Shown: positions 54,833-64,000 of the stretch, one piece after another
Numbering within the stretch: the first letter of the stretch is position 1
Layout of the letters: each line of letters starts with the position of its first letter
Origin: Aquatica leii
Taxonomy: Eukaryota > Arthropoda > Insecta > Coleoptera > Lampyridae
NCBI GenBank assembly: GCA_035610365.1
Contig: CM069432.1
Location: 7,874,001-7,938,000 of the forward strand
Direction of reading: 5' to 3'
DNA: 64,000 nucleotides
The notes under the pieces: generated by a model
What the model was told of the DNA's origin: nothing
What the model saw: the letters and a program-made list of their open reading frames with translations, nothing else
Databases searched by the model: none
Position numbers and translations under genes: made by a program

Positions 54833-57202
54833 ATGAGTTTCTCCTCCGACAATGACCGGCACAAGCCATACGTGTTTAGTTCTGGTTTAAGGTACAATCT
54901 CGCTGGTGCATCTGTAATCTTCTACAGGATTTCTGCATCGTCTTCTATGCAGTACTACTCGGCTATTGTTTTTAATAGTTCGAAACCCATCAGAGTGGTT
55001 ACACTCAGCCATTTAACGGTTAACTGCACTGTAGTATCTATGGTTGGAAACACCTTCTTGGCAATGGTCGGCGTTTATTGGCCGCCGAGGGAGGATGTAC
55101 GCATTCATCTTCAACACCTCCATAAAATTCTTGATGAAATAAGAGACGTTCCTATCATAATAGCAGGTGACTTAAATTCGAAATCGCCGCTTTGGCACTC
55201 CGCGCTGATCGACGAGCGCGGGCGATGCGTGGAGAACCTCGTAGGTGAACGTGACCTCTGCATTGTTAACTAACCTCAGCAACCTTTTACCTTCTGTAGC
55301 CACTTAAGCTCTACAAACGTCGACGTCACTTTGGCGTCATCTTCTGTTGCCAGAAAAATCCTAAGCTAGCGTGTTGTTCCAGAAGCTATTAACAGCGACC
55401 ACCGACTGATACGATTTGAGTTAACCGTCGAAGCTCCCCATCTATAACTTATCTCTAAGAGAATCCTTGATTATAAACGCATAGATCCCGTTCGCTTAAA
55501 TATGACAATCACTATGTTTTATTCCTACTTATCTTCCACGTGGTGCTTGTGCCACGATTCTAGATCTGTAGACGCCGTCATTGGTAAGTTGTGGAGTCCT
55601 AAGTTAGACAGGTTAAAGCGAGCGGTGCTTTGTTTACGAAAACACCACCAAAAAGCCCTATCAGACTTAAATTCTCAATGGCTTGCCTCTTACAGCGCTG
55701 TGCTTCACGGGTACAAGCTTCTGGCAAAGATTCGTTGAAAAAAGCTTGGCGACGAGCCCGTGGTGGTTACTTGACAGGTTGTCCTCTTGTAAGTTCCTAA
55801 CGATTCAACCGGTTCCCGGACCTGCCGGAATACATTATGTCTTACATGTAATTGTACAAGATTCCTTCTCTTTTACGATCGTTGATTTGTTTAATTCATG
55901 CATTAAATGTGATTATTTTCCTGCTAGCTAGAAAACTGGTAAACTCATCACCATTTTCAATCCTGGGAAAAAGGATCTCGTAAACCCCAACTCGTACCGT
56001 CCAATAACTCTGTTATCACAACTTGACAAACTTTTTGAACGTGTAATGACCAATGTACGATCGAGCGTCTTCAAGTATAGACTTGCAATTTTCATTGATA
56101 TATCTGGAGCGTTTAACAACGTATGGTGGTCCTCAATAATAGAAGCTCTCGTCGTTAACAAAGTGCCTGCTAGCGCCACGCGCTTGATTGGTAGTTATTT
56201 ATCGAACAGATCTACTGACGAAAGGGTGTCCACAAGGCTCGGTTTTTGGGCAACTTTGTGAAATCTAGTTTTAAACGACTTGCTTAGCACAGAACTACTA
56301 GCAGACTGCGACATTTTCGCATACGCGGACGACATCATTGTCACGGTGTCTTCAATTTCTAGACGAGACTGAGAGACAAAATCCGACACCTGCTGAAACA
56401 TAGTGACATGTTGCGCTGGCAGCAACAAACTGGCGGTTTCAGTGGACTAGAGTAAGTACATGGTTTTCGACTCCACTTTAAAACGAGATCCTTCACTGCG
56501 CGTCAACAACATTCCCGTCCGTAGGGTTTTCGAATTCAAGTACATCGGACGTTTGCCAGAAGACGGATTGAGTTTTGTAAAACATTGCGCATTCGTAGTT
56601 GACAAATGTAAGAGCGTCTTGCACTTGTTTTACAAATACTCACACTTGAAATGGAAGCTACACAATAAATCTCTTGCGAATATCTTTTACAGTGCAGTTA
56701 TACCCATGCTCACCTATGGCCTATACATTTGGTACCACAGACTTCAACATTTCCACGTGGCCAGGAAACTGGTCTCGCTGCAATCCCTATTTCTTAGAAC
56801 TATCTTTGGGGATTATCGCACCGTTCCCGTAGATACTCTCTGTGTTATATGTTTTTGCAGAAAATTTACTGCACCAAAGTTCTTGGCAAGGCTGGAACGT
56901 GGAATTTTGACCAGCACGTTTCGCTCAACAACTTTCCATCTTTTTCAGTGGCCATGCGTCACTTAAAGGTCTTGATCTTGGGTGTACGGTAACGGTTGTG
57001 GGACACTTCCCAGAAAGAACGTAAGGCCTACTCCCTTATTCGGGATATTCTTACCTGGGTCAAAATGTCACACGTCCCCGGACGAGAGTTAGTCCAAATA
57101 TTTTTTTCACACGGCGGATTTCGTTGTGATTTAAAACGAATTAGCGTTTTGGATAACGACAGTTGTCCGTCGCGTGACGTTCCTGACACCCCAGCACTGT
57201 GA
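54833..57202 (+). pseudogene. R1-like retrotransposon ORF2 relic (endonuclease, RT, C-terminal region)
   Basis: 54833-55273 encodes the end of an endonuclease domain: GVYWPPRE, IIIAGDLNSKSPLWHS and RGRCVENLV. The SPLWHS motif is typical of R1-group endonucleases, which nick the target DNA. The linker LWSPKLDRLKRAVLCLRK follows (near 55590-55650). Reverse transcriptase pieces are NSYRPITLLSQLDKLFERVM (about 55985-56050), AIFIDISGAFNNVWW (about 56086), GCPQGSVFG (56226-56252) and the catalytic FAYADD (YADD 56322-56333). These are spread over different frames with stops between. 56460-56966 is the thumb/connection region (YSAVIPMLTYGLYIW, DYRTVPVDTLCV) and 56996-57202 the C-terminal region (SHGGFRCDLKRISV). 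No RNase H is seen, unlike the minus-strand relic. The element is dead. R1 elements usually sit in 28S rDNA, but there is no rDNA here. Confidence 0.85.
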
Positions 57203-58020
57203 ATTCTCGCTTGTCGCAAATTCGATTACGTTTAAAGTGATCTGTGAAATCACGATCAATCCCTATCCCAAATCCCCTCAGGCTATTCTTAGACTGGTAC
57301 CTGATGTAAATACATACAGATTTTTTGCTAAGAGAGACCAGAGCCTTTATTAGAAATAGTTTCTTTAGTTTTGCTAACTTATGCATGGTAATTAAGTTTT
57401 ATTATTTTGCAAACAGCGATGGCAAAGTAGGAGTTTAGTTGCGTTATATAACATTGCATGTTTATTTAGAATACTTTTAGTTTATTACATTTTTAGTTAA
57501 GTAACACATTTGATTTTTGTTGTAGTTATCGATGTTTGATTAATACTCTGCCTTGCTTAATTTGTCCTCATCTATATGCAGATTTTCCTTACCGACTTGG
57601 TATTAACCTAGAAGCGAGGATAAGCCGTAAGGCAAGTGCCTCAGAACCACGTGCTCTCATAACGCCCAGAAATACTTAGCCCATCCTACTGGTCTTGTAA
57701 GACTATCCTATCTACTCGCAAGATTTCCTTCTTAACCTATCCCTCTTGTGGCGAACTTGTACCAAGGAAGTTCCGGTGGTATGGTGGGTCCACTTTCTCC
57801 TTCCTCCTCCTCTGGCCGGAATCTATACTAAAATTAAAACGTCTTCTGGGTTTCGAGCGTTGACAATGTTTCTTTATCATCTAAACTATCAACACCTTTT
57901 TTTTCTGTCTTTTATCAATCTGCAATCAGCCAAGAGCTATAATCAGATGTGACTTCTATTATATATAAGTGGCTTTAGATATGCACATCCTGTGATGTGT
58001 CATTTCTTGTTATTAGATGA
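57203..58020. other. No gene recognised; probable retroelement tails
   Basis: The first part may be the 3' untranslated region of the plus-strand R1-like relic and the last part that of the minus-strand Jockey relic. A T8 run (about 57897-57904) could be the remnant of the minus-strand poly(A) tail. Short open frames here have no recognisable domain. Confidence 0.4.
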
Positions 58021-59992
58021 TTAGATGGTGGCTAGTCGTATTCTTTTTAGGCGGAATATAGAGTCCTTGGTGTTAAGGAGCTCTGTGGCTAAACTATTTA
58101 TGTGTTTTTCAAGTTTCTGCTTATAGGCATCAGAAGACTTCTCTATTTCTTCTCTGACTGTAGGGAGTTGCAGATATTCATGCACTTCTGTGTTCCTTAT
58201 GAACCATGGGGCATTGGTCAAAGTTTTTAATGCTTTATTTTGGAAGCGCTGTAGTATTTCTATATTTGAGTGACTAGCTGACCCCCAGAGTTGTATACCA
58301 TATGTCCATACTGGTTTTATAATGCATTTGTATATCAGGAGCTTATTCTCCAAACTGAGAGTCGATTGCCTGCCCAGCAGCCAGTGCATACCCCTGAACT
58401 TTTTGTTTGCTTGTTCTCTCTTTGCCTTAATGTGATCCCTCCACGTAAGCCGTTTGTCCAGATGCATACCCACGTATTTCACTGTTGTTTGCTGTGTCAA
58501 GATATCTCCGTTAAGTGTAACAGGTGGACAGGCACCTCTATTCAAAGTAAATATTATGTGAACTGATTTTGCAGGACTAGCTCTTATTCGCCACATCTTT
58601 AGCCATATTCCGATTCTATCTAGATGTTTTTGTAGTTTTACGGATGCTAGACTAGGATCTTTACTGCTAGAAAGGATTGCAGTGTCATCTGCATAGGTTG
58701 CAGTTACTACTTCTTCTGTGATAGGTATATCAGTGGTAAATATTGTGTAGAGGATAGGGCCCAGCACCGATCCTTGAGGCACTCCTGCTTCTATTTGGCA
58801 GATGGATGACAGGCGATCTCCGCACTTGACTTGGTAAATTCGTTGTTCCAGATAAGACCTCAAAAGCATGTACTCAGTGTTTGGAAGGAGTAGTTTTAGC
58901 TTATATAAGAGACCCTTATGCCATACACGGTCAAAGGCCTGTTGTATGTCCAGGAATACGGCCGTGCAGTACTCCTTCCCTCTCCAGCGTCTGTCGTATT
59001 GTGTGAGCTACTCGGTGTATTTGTTCAGTCGTTCCATGGTGTGCCCGAAATCCGAATTGATGGTCTGGTATTATTTTTTGCTCTTCAAGAACTGGGAGAA
59101 GTCGACTTAATATTAGTTTCTCAGTAAGTTTTGATAGTACTGGGAGAAGACTTATAGGTCTGTAAGATGTGACTTCTGTGGGAATCTTCCCCGGTTTAAG
59201 TACCATATTTATAATGGACACTTTCCACAGATTCGGGAAGTATTGTAGTCTCAACACTGCATTAAAGAGGATTGTCAGCAGAACTATACCTTTCTTTGGT
59301 AGCTGTTTCAGTACTTCAGCCGTTATCAGGTCAAAACCGGGAGCTTTTTTTTGTTTTAGTTGAGCTATGGTTTTTTTACTTCTGCTGGGTTGACTGATTT
59401 CAAGGGTAGAGACATTTGCTGATCGCTATTTAAGATCCCGTCGATCGTTTTTTCTGTGTCGTCAACATCAGCTTCATCGGATTCGAACACACTTTTTAGG
59501 AAGGTGGCGAATAATTCTGCTTTATCTGCGGGTTTCCTTGAACAACTGTCATCAGATTTTCTTAGAGGGGGCATGTATTCTTTTGACTTTTTTAATGATT
59601 TAGTCATTTTCCAGAGTGTATAATCTTCTGCTTTGTATGGTGATAAAGTCTTTAATTTGTCTTGCAAAGTCCTATTCTCTAGTTCTTTGAGCCTTGATTT
59701 CAGTACTTTTTGAGGTTTGTTTAGTGCCTTTTTGTCTTGGTGATTCTTACTAGTATGCCATTGTCGCCTTATTTTTCTTTTTACAGCTATCATTTCTCTA
59801 ATTTCCACGGTAGTGTCCAAATTTTTCGATGTTACTTCTATATTGGGAGATGATAGCCAAGCTGCTTTTTGGATTAAGATGGTAGTATACAACGCCGCAC
59901 TTTCTATATCATCTTCCGTTTTAAGAGGTATACAGAGTGTGGTATTATCTTCAATGTAATCCCGGAATGCTTCCCAGTCAGTTTTATGGTTG
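58021..59992 (-). pseudogene. Jockey-type retrotransposon ORF2 relic
   Basis: On the minus strand: a pre-RT region (59892-59365, KTDWEAFRDYIED just upstream of it, then IRRQWHTSKN and YTLWKMTKSLKK), RT motifs NMVLKPGKIPTEVTSYRPIS and HQFGFRAHHGTTEQIHRV (59257-58931), motif A AVFLDIQQAFDRVWH (near 58950), then a 282-codon open end (58869-58021) with AGVPQGSVLGP, the catalytic TYADDTAIL, KYVGMHLDKRLTWRDHI and YGIQLWGSA. The arrangement is that of a Jockey-clade reverse transcriptase, which copies element RNA at the nicked target. There are two frameshifts: at a T7 run (59371-59377, plus strand) and near 58980. The endonuclease and ORF1 are missing because the relic is cut at 59992 by a gypsy LTR. 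The frameshift at a homopolymer could be a sequencing error. Confidence 0.92.
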
Positions 59993-60452
59993 TGTTGCGA
60001 ATTTATTTATTATTAACTAATTTATTTAAACGATTAAAACTACGTTTACTTATTATAGAAATATGTACACTTTTAAATTGACCGAACTACTAAAATCTAA
60101 TAATAAAAACACTTACACTACAATTTATGTATAACCGTTGTATAACATTAAGACGAGATAAGATAACGTCCTCGGATATCACACTTGTTTACACTAATTA
60201 TCACATACACGATTAGTCTCGATTTATTTATGTAGACAAACACGTGCTAACGATTTATTTTCACTTGATAATCTTCTTAATACAGCTGCATTCGCGTTTC
60301 GACAATAACTGACCTACGATTTCTTTCTTACGTATTTATAGACATCGGTGAATCTTTCTCGAGCGTTCCTTACTTTTCGCTATATCTTCTAGAAACTAGA
60401 TAACAGCTTCCAGAAGGCTCTTGCATTTGCAAGTAATTTCTCGGACGTTTCA
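59993..60452 (-). mobile_element. Long terminal repeat of the gypsy element (3' LTR)
   Basis: The LTR lies downstream of the minus-strand pol frame and ends at the junction with the Jockey relic. In element orientation it ends in ttcgcaaca. The most likely start is TGAAACG (60452), directly after a polypurine tract; an alternative start is TGTTATC at 60405. The length is therefore about 460 bp (or 413). It contains a TATA box and initiator, and AATAAA signals at about 60254-60259 and close to the end. The pol frame runs into the LTR before stopping at 60370. Boundaries cannot be confirmed because the other LTR is outside the window. Confidence 0.65.
60308..60340 (-). promoter_or_regulatory. 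LTR core promoter: TATA box and TCAGT initiator
   Basis: In element orientation TATAAATA (60340-60333) is followed by TCAGT (60312-60308). The A of the initiator (60310) is 30 nt downstream of the first T of the TATA box, the spacing expected for an arthropod RNA polymerase II promoter. This predicts the transcription start and the U3/R boundary of the LTR. Confidence 0.6.
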
Positions 60453-62304
60453 CTGCCCCCTTCTTAGGACTGTTCTGTCCCAGAACAGGAGACTGGATGC
60501 GACACCGGTAAAAGGGATCGTGGCGATAGCGGCAGCTTCCTCCATTCCGGCAACTTCCTTGACCATAAAAGTAACAGTCAATGGACTTTTCCCGACCCAA
60601 TACTCTCCTCGGTTGGTAACTACAGACCAACACTTGAATGCCTGTTCCTCTGAAGACGACCTCCAACATGTTTCGAACTGTTCTCCAATTCAGTCGATCT
60701 AAGCCACAACCAAGCTTGGGTACTGCCAATTTCTTAACATGATGGAACTCCATTTGTCTCTTGAGACTCCATAATGTTCGCCATAGATCTTTATATAACG
60801 GCTTGACACGTGAGTATTTCTTGGTGACCAAATAAAAAACGAAGCGTCCGTCACCACGTAGTCCCAAAACTTTTCCGACTGCCGGTTGCTGTCTTCGTAA
60901 TTCATCTAGCTGCCCAAACTTCTTTTTAAACACGACTGCAACCCCTTTGGACATGTCAAGGTTCTCGCTCACGCAATGTGCGATGGCGTAATCTTTTTGT
61001 GTCTGGAACAGGTCTTGTTGTTCCTCGGTGGTAACTCCGAACCTAGCTTTTCCAGAACCTCCGTATAAGTTCATAAACTTCTCGAACTCCATTTCTTCGA
61101 TTGGATTCCTGGTTCTGCTACTTATTACTCTGGTTCGGACCTGAACTTGCGCATTGTGGTTATCGTCAGCAAACGGGGCTAGACGATCGACGTGGACCAC
61201 TTTTGGCTTGCCTCTGGGCGGTTTTCGGATGCGGTATATAACGTCGTTAATACGCTGCACGACTTCGTAGGGGCCCACCCATTGCCTTTGCAGCTTCGGC
61301 GACAAACCACGTCTCCTTTGAGGGTTATACAACCAGACTGTATCGCCAGGTTGAAACCCACCATTTTGCGCCTTGACGTCATATCTTGTTTTCATCCTGT
61401 CGCTGGCAATTTGTGTGTTTTTACGAACCTCTTCATGTACTTCGTCTAGCCTCTTTGCCAGCTTGCTGACGTAATCTTCTCCAGCGACTTCCTCTTCCGG
61501 TCTTCGGCCAAATTGAAGGTCGCATGGCAATCGTATTTCACGACCGAGCATTACACAGGATGGTGTTTGGCCTGTGCTTTCGTGAACGGATGATCGGTAT
61601 GCCATTAGGAAAAGGTGCAAGTACTGATCCCAGTCCCTTTGGTGTTCGGACACTACCTTGGCTAAGTACTTGCCCATTGTTCGATTCATCCGTTCAACCA
61701 TGCCATCAGACTGAGGATGGAGAGGCGTTGTCCTAGTCTTTTTAATTCCTAACAGTCGGCAAACTTCTTGAAACAGCCCAGACTCAAAATTGCGGCCTTG
61801 ATCGGAGTGTAATTCCAACGGAACTCCAAACCGGCAGAAAAACTCCTTTACTAATATGTCTGCGACTGTAGCTGCTTCCTGATTGGGTATGGCGTAAGCC
61901 TCCGTCCATTTCGTGAAATAATCCATCGCCACCAGGATGTATTTATTTCCCGAATCGGATTCTGGGAACGGCCCTGCGATGTCAATCGCTACTCTTTCCA
62001 AAGGGCTTCCTACGTTGTATAGTTTCATGGGTGCTTTGCGCTTTCTCGCTGGACCATTTCCTGAAGCGCAGACTATGCATTTACGGCACCATTTCATGAC
62101 GTCCTCTTTGCAGTTCATCCAGTAGAATCGTTCTCGCACTTTACCCAACGTCTTCTTAATGCCAAAGTGTCTTCCCGATGTCCCATCGTGGAGATGCTTC
62201 AACACTTCGGTCACCCTGCTCTTCGGCACTACCAGCTGTAGTCTGTTTCCCGTGCCCTCGGCATTTTCTAGGGATCGCTTAAGAAAACCGTCTTCTACTA
62301 TCAA
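60370..62304 (-). CDS. Gypsy integrase fused to an OARD1/TARG1-like macrodomain and a CCCH zinc finger
   Basis: A 644-codon open frame counted from an arbitrary TTG after the TAG at 62320; in an active element it would be the end of Pol. Residues 37-79 hold the zinc-binding HHCC region (H39, H46, C76, C79). The DD35E catalytic core is D108 (AIDIAG), D168 (HSDQG) and E204 (MVERMN). A C-terminal GPY module follows (VGPYEV, about 344-349). After a linker of about 45 residues, positions about 421-563 match the single-domain macrodomain ADP-ribosyl hydrolase OARD1/TARG1: AHCVSENLDMSKGVAVVFKK, DGRFVFYLVTKK and PKLGCGLDRLNW. K495 and D536 correspond to its catalytic Lys84 and Asp125. A CX7CX5CX3H finger follows (C577, C585, C591, H595). 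The frame stops inside the LTR. The integrase would insert element DNA; the role of the added domains is inferred, not known. Confidence 0.9.
   Translation of the reverse strand: MIVEDGFLKRSLENAEGTGNRLQLVVPKSRVTEVLKHLHDGTSGRHFGIKKTLGKVRERFYWMNCKEDVMKWCRKCIVCASGNGPARKRKAPMKLYNVGSPLERVAIDIAGPFPESDSGNKYILVAMDYFTKWTEAYAIPNQEAATVADILVKEFFCRFGVPLELHSDQGRNFESGLFQEVCRLLGIKKTRTTPLHPQSDGMVERMNRTMGKYLAKVVSEHQRDWDQYLHLFLMAYRSSVHESTGQTPSCVMLGREIRLPCDLQFGRRPEEEVAGEDYVSKLAKRLDEVHEEVRKNTQIASDRMKTRYDVKAQNGGFQPGDTVWLYNPQRRRGLSPKLQRQWVGPYEVVQRINDVIYRIRKPPRGKPKVVHVDRLAPFADDNHNAQVQVRTRVISSRTRNPIEEMEFEKFMNLYGGSGKARFGVTTEEQQDLFQTQKDYAIAHCVSENLDMSKGVAVVFKKKFGQLDELRRQQPAVGKVLGLRGDGRFVFYLVTKKYSRVKPLYKDLWRTLWSLKRQMEFHHVKKLAVPKLGCGLDRLNWRTVRNMLEVVFRGTGIQVLVCSYQPRRVLGREKSIDCYFYGQGSCRNGGSCRYRHDPFYRCRIQSPVLGQNSPKKGAVKRPRNYLQMQEPSGSCYLVSRRYSEK
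60453..60465 (-). promoter_or_regulatory. Polypurine tract of the gypsy element
   Basis: AAGAAGGGGGCAG in element orientation, immediately upstream of the TG that probably starts the LTR. A polypurine tract primes plus-strand DNA synthesis during reverse transcription. Here it lies within the open pol frame. Confidence 0.55.
60520..60576 (-). other. CCCH zinc finger in the Pol tail
   Basis: C-x7-C-x5-C-x3-H (CYFYGQGSCRNGGSCRYRH), the spacing of the common CCCH fingers, many of which bind single-stranded RNA. It follows the macrodomain by about 14 residues and is flanked by basic residues. Confidence 0.85.
60616..61044 (-). other. Macrodomain (ADP-ribosyl-hydrolase-like) region of the gypsy Pol
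   Basis: This part covers residues about 421-563. It has the family's amino-terminal strand in reduced form (EEQQDLFQ), the ligand loop (LDMSKGVAVVFKKKFG), the catalytic lysine in YLVTKK and the loop LGCGLDRLNW with the catalytic aspartate. OARD1/TARG1 removes ADP-ribose from glutamate and aspartate side chains of proteins. Conservation of both catalytic residues predicts that the fold binds ADP-ribose and may be active. No stop or frameshift falls within it. Confidence 0.88.
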
Positions 62305-62319
62305 GGAGTCCCACTGCGC

Positions 62320-62806
62320 CTAGTACGCTTTGATATTTCTGCCCAAAGCACTCACTTCTTCCCAGGTTGGTCGTCGGCCGCTTTCTTTCCAGTCGAGGAG
62401 TTGTCTTATTTCAGGATCGTCTTCTTGTTCGCGACGTAACTGCTCAGGTTCCCACTCATCATCAACCATAGCAGTTCTCCGGAGGCATTCGACGTTTTCT
62501 TCCAGTCGCGAACAATGGCTGCAGTCCGCCGGACATGGTCTTCTGGACAAGGCATCAGCGTTCCGATGACTGCTTCCGGCACGGTGTTCTGTGTCGTAGT
62601 CATACTCTTGCAGTCTCTCGATCCATCTTGCTACTTGTCCTTCTGGGTTACGGAACTGCAGTAGCCATTTTAAAGCGGCGTGGTCTGTTCTCAGTAAGAA
62701 TTTTCGTCCATACAATTACTTGTAGAAATGTTCGATGGACTTAACGACGGCTAACAGCTCCCTCCTAGTCACGCAATAATTTCTTTCTGGCCTAGACAAA
62801 ACCTTG
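62320..62806 (-). pseudogene. Gypsy RNase H, second part
   Basis: Downstream of the slip the frame reads FSKVLSRPERNYCVTRRELL, then a stop (62716-62718) in place of the usual tyrosine of the YLYG motif, then FLLRTDHAALKWLL and RAGSSHRNADALSRRPC, which carry the third RNase H aspartate (TDHAAL) and the conserved NADALSR. The region ends in a linker (EEVSALGRNIKAY) and a TAG at 62320-62322, one base from the tryptophan codon expected before the integrase. Confidence 0.9.
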
Positions 62807-64000
62807 CTAAAGGTAATCTTGTCCATCTTGAACCTGCGAAAGGACCGCGCCTATGGCCATATTGCTTGCGTCAGTATCCAAAACAAACTTTCCATCTTCT
62901 CGTGGATAACTCAAAATCGGCGAAGTGACTAGGGCCTGTTTTAGTTGATTAAAAGAATTTTCGCAGTCTTCATTCCATCTAAATTCTGCTTTTTCTTCGG
63001 TTAGTTTTGTCAATGGTTTGGCAATATTGGCAAATCCGGGAACAAATCTTCTATAATAAGTGCACAACCCAAGGAAACTTCGGACCTGATGTTTGTCGAT
63101 CGGTCTTGGCCATGCTTGCACTGCTCGGATTTTGTCTGGGTCAGCTCTTACTCCATCTCTAGATACGACGTGGCCAAGGTATTGGACTTCCTTCTTAAAT
63201 ACGTGGCACTTCTTTGGGCTCAGTTTGAGGTTAGCCCCACGTAATCTCTGGAACACTTCCTTCAAGTTGTTCAAGTGCTCTTCAAACGACCTTCCAACCA
63301 CGATCACGTCGTCCAGGTAAACCAAGCACGTCTTCCAAGACAATCCGCGCAAGATGGTCTCCATCAAACGCTCGAACGTTGCAGGAGCGTTACACAGGCC
63401 GAAGGGCATTACAGTGAACTGCCACAAACCAGTTCCGATCGTAAAAGCTGTTTTTTCACGATCCTTGGGTTCTAATTCTACCTGCCAGTATCCACTCTTT
63501 AAATCTAACGTAGAAAACCACTGGGATCCTGATAGGGTGTCTAGCGTATCGTCAATTCTGGGTAAAGGGTAGCTGTCCTTTTAGGTCACGTCGTTTAGCT
63601 GCCTGTAGTCTACGCAAAACCTCGTTGATCCATCCTTCTTCTTCACGAGTACCACTGGGGATGCCCATGGACTACTTGAAGGTTCAATCACGCCTTCTCT
63701 CTCCATATCCGTAATTATTTGTTCGGCTTCTTCTCTTTTCGCCAAAGGAAGTCTGCGTGGATGTTGTCGTATCGGCCGAGCGTCTCCGGTATTAATTTTA
63801 TGTTTCACCACGTTAGTTCTTCCTTTGGAGCCACTCTCCAGCGCGAACACATCTTGGTACTCTTGGATCAACACTTTAATTTTAGCCAGCTGGTCTTGGC
63901 TGAGGTTTTCGCATTTGGTGGTAAGAATGTCCAATAGATGTTGTGGACACTTCTTCAGCGACGTATCTTCGTTCGACTTCACGCATCTCACAATTTGTGA
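62807..64000 (-). pseudogene. Gypsy reverse transcriptase and start of RNase H
   Basis: 63991-63581 encodes the RT amino-terminal part: [37 protein letters not shown] and [10 protein letters not shown]. The stop at 63581-63583 replaces a lysine or similar codon, and the frame continues with the motif FSTLDLKSGYWQVEL. 63427-62807 has MPFGLCNAPATFERLM, the catalytic VYLDDVIVV, FLGLCTYYRRFVPGFA and the first RNase H acidic motif VLDTDASNMAIGAVLS. RT copies the element RNA into DNA within the particle. The frame slips near 62815-62825, before the rest of RNase H. No protease is visible before the window edge. Confidence 0.93.

Larger units (their letters stand above)
60370..64000 (-). mobile_element. 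Ty3/gypsy retrotransposon, 3' part (broken pol)
   Basis: The minus strand encodes, in order, reverse transcriptase, RNase H, integrase, a macrodomain and a CCCH finger, followed by the LTR. This gives the Ty3/gypsy order RT-RH-IN. The gag, protease and 5' LTR lie beyond 64000. Defects: in-frame stops at 63581-63583, 62716-62718 and 62320-62322, and a one-base slip near 62815-62825. Each stop differs from the expected codon by a single base, so the copy seems recently inactivated. It is inserted in a Jockey relic. No envelope-like frame is present between integrase and LTR. Confidence 0.93.

Noticed and set aside
54833-57202. R1 insertion marking an rDNA unit
   Set aside because: The element is R1-like by its endonuclease and RT, but no 28S, 18S or 5.8S sequence is present on either side.
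60421-63937. Plus-strand open frames opposite the gypsy pol
   Set aside because: They are antisense shadows of the conserved RT, RNase H and integrase frames.

Overview
The window is eukaryotic and most likely from an arthropod, probably an insect. This rests on the transposable elements (Jockey-type and R1-type non-LTR elements, a Ty3/gypsy element whose LTR has a TATA box 30 nt upstream of a TCAGT initiator), on the AT-rich base composition and on the absence of bacterial gene structure. The species cannot be named from the sequence. It looks like heterochromatin: a satellite array next to a graveyard of broken and nested retroelements. I see no host gene.

Positions 1-47876 are one AT-rich satellite array. 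The basic monomer is 119-123 bp, set mainly by a T-tract of 5-9 or more bases (T6 gives 120 bp, T9 gives 123 bp), with about 26% G+C and very few G on the + strand. By length arithmetic there are about 330 forward monomers. At irregular intervals they are interrupted by a second, unrelated and more GC-rich unit of about 175 bp (the 'spacer unit', 27 complete forward copies), giving a mixed higher-order organisation. Spacer units are frequent from 22148 to 31411 and nearly absent after 31412. Positions 941-3372 are inverted, rich in errors and mirror the preceding sequence; they abut a 100-N gap, so this part is probably a fold-back read artefact. The many long ORFs in the array follow from a stop-free repeat and are not credible genes.

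Positions 47877-51000 are the edge of the array: a short tRNA-like (SINE-like) patch, about seven badly decayed relatives of the satellite monomer (48560-49255), two different local direct duplications and a MITE-like element in two copies.

Positions 51171-57202 hold non-LTR retrotransposon relics: a minus-strand Gag-like ORF1 with zinc knuckles, a minus-strand endonuclease/RT/RNase H fragment with a large internal deletion, and a plus-strand R1-like element (ORF1 of the same family as the minus-strand one, then endonuclease, YADD reverse transcriptase and C-terminal region). Positions 58021-59992 are a minus-strand Jockey-type ORF2 relic with two frameshifts, cut off at 59992 by the LTR of a gypsy element.

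Positions 59993-64000 are the 3' part of that minus-strand Ty3/gypsy element: reverse transcriptase, RNase H, integrase and LTR. Its pol carries three in-frame stops and one frameshift, but the last 644 codons are open. After the integrase this frame continues into a macrodomain closely resembling the ADP-ribosyl-hydrolase family OARD1/TARG1, with both catalytic residues (Lys and Asp) in place, followed by a CCCH zinc finger. A retroelement polyprotein carrying an apparently catalytic ADP-ribose eraser plus a possible RNA-binding finger is the most interesting thing in the window.
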